Part shown: one piece after another, positions 39,436 through 42,496 of the stretch | Layout of the letters: each line of letters begins with the position of its first letter | How positions within the stretch are numbered: position 1 is the first letter of the stretch | Source of the DNA: a virus | DNA: 42,496 bases | IMG/VR virus record: IMGVR_UViG_3300045970_000056 | Coordinates: 1 to 42,496 of that record | Reading direction: 5' to 3' (one strand) | Notes under the pieces: model-generated | What the model saw: only the letters and a program-made list of their open reading frames with translations | What the model was told of the DNA's origin: nothing | Databases searched by the model: none | Translations under genes and position numbers: made by a program

Positions 39436-40575
39436 ATGAACGAAATTAATGTCACAACCGACTCTACCCCACAGGCGACCGGAAGTGTAACAGACCAGAT
39501 ATCAGCGTTGTTGATGGAAGAACATAATCCACAACCGATGAAGCAAGAGAAAGACCCTAACGCATATAAACCTAAAGCATCAAAGCCCAAAGCTCCAGAA
39601 TCTGAGCCGGATTTACCCCCAAGTGAAGATTCAATGGACAGTGACGAAGATGAAGAAGGTGATGAAGTAGAACCTGGTAATGAAGCAGAGCCAGAAGAAG
39701 AAACTGATACTGAGAATGAGGAAAGCGAAGCTACCTGGTCGAAAGTATTAGGTGTACCCGATGACAAGGTTGTACTTGATGACGAGGGTGAGTTTGCAGG
39801 CTTTAAAATTAAAGTCGATGGTAAAGTTGAGGTTGTTCCTACCGCTGATTTAATAGCAGGGTTTCAGAATAACAAATCAAATACCCAAAAGAGCAAAGCC
39901 ATTGCGGAAGAAAAGAAACAACTTGAAACGCATAAGATGCAACTCTTGCAAGAGTATGGCACCAAGATTAAAGACGCTGAGGCATTAACCACATACCTTG
40001 AAAACTCGTTAGTTAAAGAATATCAAGGTGTGGATTGGAATAGCCTCCGTTATAGCAATCCAGGTGAATATGCAGCATTAGTACAAGATTACAACATCCG
40101 AGTGGATGAGATACAAAAGATTAAAACGGCGACTGACACTGTAAAACAACAAGAGACCGAAAAGTACACACAAGAATTTGGACAAAAGACGCAAGCGTAT
40201 ATACAAGAGCAAGTTCAACAAGCGATAGAGAAACATCCCGAGTGGCAAGATACCAAGAAGTTTAAATCTGCGTTAAGTGATATGCAGAACTTCGTATCTG
40301 AAACGTATGGCTTCTCCGCTCAAGAATTCGCAGATGTAAAAGACGCCCGTATATTGGACCTCATTTTGGATGCTAAGAAGTATCGTGCTGGAAAGACGGT
40401 GGCAGAGCAAAAACTGGCTAAACCTGTGGGTAAGTTTCAAAAACCTACTGGACAGGTAAAAGCGACTAAAACCAAATTAGAGCAGCTGACTAGCAAAGCA
40501 AAAACTTCAAGCGGTTATGCAAAACACGCAGCGGAAACGGATGCGGTGGCAGAGCTGCTCAAAAACATATATTAA
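39436..40575 (+). CDS. Capsid scaffolding protein
   Basis: The 379-residue protein has a very acidic, disordered region (about 50-100, with SDEDEEGDEVEPGNEAEPEE), a long coiled coil (about 145-270) and a basic C-terminus (QKPTGQVKATKTKLEQL). This acidic-coil-basic layout directly before the major capsid gene is typical of scaffolds, which use the basic tail to bind capsid protein during prohead assembly and are then removed. Confidence 0.85.
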   Translation: MNEINVTTDSTPQATGSVTDQISALLMEEHNPQPMKQEKDPNAYKPKASKPKAPESEPDLPPSEDSMDSDEDEEGDEVEPGNEAEPEEETDTENEESEATWSKVLGVPDDKVVLDDEGEFAGFKIKVDGKVEVVPTADLIAGFQNNKSNTQKSKAIAEEKKQLETHKMQLLQEYGTKIKDAEALTTYLENSLVKEYQGVDWNSLRYSNPGEYAALVQDYNIRVDEIQKIKTATDTVKQQETEKYTQEFGQKTQAYIQEQVQQAIEKHPEWQDTKKFKSALSDMQNFVSETYGFSAQEFADVKDARILDLILDAKKYRAGKTVAEQKLAKPVGKFQKPTGQVKATKTKLEQLTSKAKTSSGYAKHAAETDAVAELLKNIY

Positions 40576-40593
40576 TATAGGGGTAAGAATACC

Positions 40594-41625
40594 ATGAGTA
40601 CCGCAAACCTGGATTCCGCTGACCTTAAAGCGGCCACATATAAAGGACTTATTAGAGAAGATGTGATGAATCGCATTTTCGATATTAGTCGAATTCCACT
40701 GCCTTTCACAGATATGGTAGGCAGTGATACACATAAGAATGAATATACAGAATGGACTCTTGATGTACTTGCTGCTCCAGACGTTACTAACGCCGTGGTT
40801 GACGGGTCTGATGCAAGTGGTAATAATACTGTTATTGGCAATCGTGTAGGTAATCATTCTCAAATCAGTCAAAAAGTAGTAAGAGTTTCATTTCGTGCCG
40901 ATGCAAGCGATGTAATTGGAAGAACCAAAGAAACATCTTACCAAGTCATGAGACGCCAACAGGAGTTGAGACGTGATGTTGATGCTATCTGTTTACAAAA
41001 TCAAGCTTCAGTCTCTGACGATGGTGGCTCTACAGCAGGCAAGGTCGGTGGCCTTCCTACTTGGTTATCTAGCCATAATTATGGTGGTACCGCTGGTGGC
41101 TTTTCTGGCTCTACTGGCCTCACTGTGGCTAGGATTCCGACTGCTACTAGAGCATTAACTGAAACATTGGTTCGTGATGCAGTACAAGCGGTTTATCAAG
41201 ACGGTGGCGATCCTACTGTTTTAATGTCTATTCCTGGCGTTATTCGTAAGTTCTCTGAGTACTTATTTACTTCTTCTGCTAGAGTCGCAACACTCATGTC
41301 AGACCAAGGTAAATCAAGCGAAAAAGCGACTGCTTTGGGCTCTGTTAATGTCTTCGTGACTGATTTTGGTACTCTTAAAATGGTGCCTAATCGACTCCAA
41401 AGAACTCACGCTGACTCTGGTACGACCCAGGTTGCTGATGTGTTTATTCTTGACCCTTCCTACTTATCCATTTCGTATCTTAAAGGGTACAGAACTGAAG
41501 ACTTGGCTAAAACAGGATTGGCAGAGAATAAACAAATGTCAGTTGATTGGACTTTGAAAGTATTAACTGAAAAATCAATGGCAATCATTGGCGATATCAG
41601 CACCACAGCGGCTGTAACACTTTAA
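40594..41625 (+). CDS. Major capsid protein (SU10-type)
   Basis: The 343-residue protein resembles the SU10 major capsid family (DUF5309): GLIREDVMNRIFDISRIPLPF near the start, then NRVGNHSQISQKVVRVS, and RRQQELRRDVDAICL as the long spine helix. The C-terminal half holds SIPGVIRKFSEYL and DPSYLSISYLKGY. It likely has the HK97 fold. GGGG precedes the ATG, and a strong terminator follows, consistent with high expression. Confidence 0.88.
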   Translation: MSTANLDSADLKAATYKGLIREDVMNRIFDISRIPLPFTDMVGSDTHKNEYTEWTLDVLAAPDVTNAVVDGSDASGNNTVIGNRVGNHSQISQKVVRVSFRADASDVIGRTKETSYQVMRRQQELRRDVDAICLQNQASVSDDGGSTAGKVGGLPTWLSSHNYGGTAGGFSGSTGLTVARIPTATRALTETLVRDAVQAVYQDGGDPTVLMSIPGVIRKFSEYLFTSSARVATLMSDQGKSSEKATALGSVNVFVTDFGTLKMVPNRLQRTHADSGTTQVADVFILDPSYLSISYLKGYRTEDLAKTGLAENKQMSVDWTLKVLTEKSMAIIGDISTTAAVTL

Positions 41626-41654
41626 AAACGAACAGAATAGTACCTGCTAGTTTT

Positions 41655-41690
41655 CCTACTGTGGTTATTCACCTTTCCACAGTAGGTTTT
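41655..41690 (+). terminator. Rho-independent terminator after the capsid gene
   Basis: CCTACTGTGG (41655-41664) pairs perfectly with CCACAGTAGG (41677-41686) around a 12-base loop and is followed by TTTT. It separates capsid mRNA from the genes downstream; partial read-through is expected because no promoter is evident after it. Confidence 0.9.
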
Positions 41691-41708
41691 AATTCCAAGG
41701 AGAACGAA

Positions 41709-42122
41709 ATGACCACACCAAAAGTAACCCCAGCAACACCTAACGTGCCACCTGTCGTACAGCCAAATGTCACGCATCCAACTGTTACGCAACCTCAAGT
41801 TGCAACAATTCCTAATCCACCAAAACAGCCTGTGTCGCAAAATGTAATTCAGCCATCGCCCACGATGGAAACGCTTGCAGCTGAGCCTAAGTTGCCTAAT
41901 CATCCCCTGAATCAGCTCACTCAAAATGATGTTGATAGAAAGGATGCAAGAGCCCGTGGCTATTCTTTAGGCCCCGACGCACCTAAATCAACAAGAACCA
42001 TTAGGAACATTCACACGAATGCCTTAAATCTTGAAAGTGGGATTATTGAGCCTGGACAAACTGGTTTGGCAACAGATGCTGAAGTTAGTTGTTTGTTAGG
42101 TAAGTATGTGGAGGTATCGTAA
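41709..42122 (+). CDS. Pro/Thr-rich head-associated protein
   Basis: AAGGAG stands before the ATG at 41709; an in-frame ATG at 41661 lies inside the terminator. The 137-residue product has a Pro/Thr/Gln/Val-rich disordered first half and a folded second half (NLESGIIEPGQTGLATDAEV) that looks like a small beta domain. Disordered N-terminal arms of this kind are seen in head decoration or head-tail joining proteins. No family is certain. Confidence 0.6.
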   Translation: MTTPKVTPATPNVPPVVQPNVTHPTVTQPQVATIPNPPKQPVSQNVIQPSPTMETLAAEPKLPNHPLNQLTQNDVDRKDARARGYSLGPDAPKSTRTIRNIHTNALNLESGIIEPGQTGLATDAEVSCLLGKYVEVS

Positions 42123-42352
42123 TGACAACGGTAGCGACACCCACCTGCACAGGATTAGCTGTAGCAGCTATTGAAACGGCCTTAAGAACGGCTGGTCTAG
42201 GGCATTCCGGTATGAAAGCATCAAGAGCTGAGGGTGGTGCTCTGGATGGCGGTATTGCATCGACATTGCTTTGTTCTTCACAATCACCTACTGCCGGAAC
42301 TGTCGTTGACCTGGGTACGAATGTCGCCTTGAAGTTTACGGATAGAATGTAA
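42122..42352 (+). CDS. Small PASTA-like protein
   Basis: The 76-residue protein is nearly one PASTA-like repeat: a start (TCTGLAVAAIETALRTAGLG), a central turn region, then QSPTAGTVVDLGTNVALKF, which matches the usual QxPxxGtxVxxGtxVxL ending. It starts in the upstream stop region and ends directly at the next ATG. With the two genes after the join it makes a PASTA cluster. A head decoration role is inferred. Confidence 0.6.
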   Translation: MTTVATPTCTGLAVAAIETALRTAGLGHSGMKASRAEGGALDGGIASTLLCSSQSPTAGTVVDLGTNVALKFTDRM

Positions 42353-42496
42353 TGTCACTGTTTGAACCTACTTTTGATGGGGTTATCAAGTCAGAGTTTT
42401 TAACCCATCTTGATGAGATAGCCCATAAGCAAACACAGCCATCAGAAGCTCTTATCTTAGCTCGCAATGCCGAGCTAAGAAAGAATCCTGGTTCAT
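42353..42496 (+). CDS. Small virion-region protein, 5' part (continues at base 1)
   Basis: The ATG directly follows the stop of the PASTA-like gene. The 48 codons here continue, through the circular join, into the frame at 1-324. This copy has CCT (Pro) at codon 46, while the left copy has ACT (Thr). The whole protein has 110 residues. Confidence 0.75.
42361..42496. repeat. Terminal direct repeat, right copy
   Basis: This copy is identical to bases 1-136 except position 42487 (C here, A at 127). It shows that the window is a closed genome with a 136-base overlap. Confidence 0.9.

Noticed and set aside
41661-41708. Upstream start of the Pro-rich protein at 41661
   Set aside because: This start lies within the terminator hairpin, while AAGGAG stands properly before the ATG at 41709.
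1-42496. tRNA genes, integrase, transposase or phage RNA polymerase
   Set aside because: None was seen in either strand by eye; weak cloverleaf-like stretches lacked the conserved T-loop. A tRNA scan would settle the tRNA question.

Overview
The window is one complete tailed-phage genome with a podovirus-like gene set. Bases 1-136 recur at 42361-42496 with one mismatch, so the sequence closes into a circle of about 42,360 bp and one gene (42353 to 324) crosses the join. I see no integrase, repressor/lysogeny module, tRNA or phage RNA polymerase. This suggests a virulent phage that depends on host RNA polymerase. The host is probably a Gram-negative bacterium, judging by ribosome binding sites and sigma70-like promoters; I cannot name it. 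The leftward replication/nucleotide region and the noncoding regions are visibly more AT-rich than the rightward structural genes.

Layout. (1) Rightward late block, running from 32.8 kb through the join to 15.2 kb: terminase large subunit, holin-like protein, portal, a run of very small genes, scaffold, SU10-type major capsid protein, PASTA-domain proteins, adaptor, an inserted HNH endonuclease, tail fibre and collar proteins, a nozzle-like protein, and internal/ejection proteins including one with a muramidase-like domain. (2) Leftward early/middle block, 30.1 to 15.2 kb: primase-helicase, family A DNA polymerase, Cas4-like and VRR-NUC nucleases, SF2 helicase, a four-gene nucleotide/DNA modification operon, a DNA-binding HTH protein and an ATP-dependent DNA ligase. 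(3) A control region, 30.1 to 32.8 kb: a structured leader, overlapping divergent promoters, a cluster of TGGAACCA sites, a small-terminase-like gene carrying 27-bp palindromic repeats, three small leftward genes, a 45-bp AT-rich tandem array, a large inverted repeat, and a consensus sigma70 promoter ahead of the large terminase.

The most interesting system is the operon at 20151-16974 (minus strand): a NodU/TobZ-type O-carbamoyltransferase, a P-loop nucleotide kinase, a thymidylate-synthase-fold enzyme with Asp where thymidylate synthases have Asn (the dCMP-hydroxymethylase signature), and an all-alpha dCTPase/dUTPase. Apart from the carbamoyltransferase, this matches the logic of the T4 hydroxymethylcytosine pathway (gp56, gp42, gp1). 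It predicts DNA in which cytosine is replaced by 5-hydroxymethylcytosine and then O-carbamoylated. The operon has its own promoter, one of at least five sites with the architecture AGTATCTTT-N13-TGATATAAT, which looks like an activator-assisted, extended -10 middle-promoter class.

Two genes (tail fibre at 3414, coiled-coil membrane protein at 34478) appear to start with ATC and ATT, because clearly coding sequence extends upstream of the first usual start codon.
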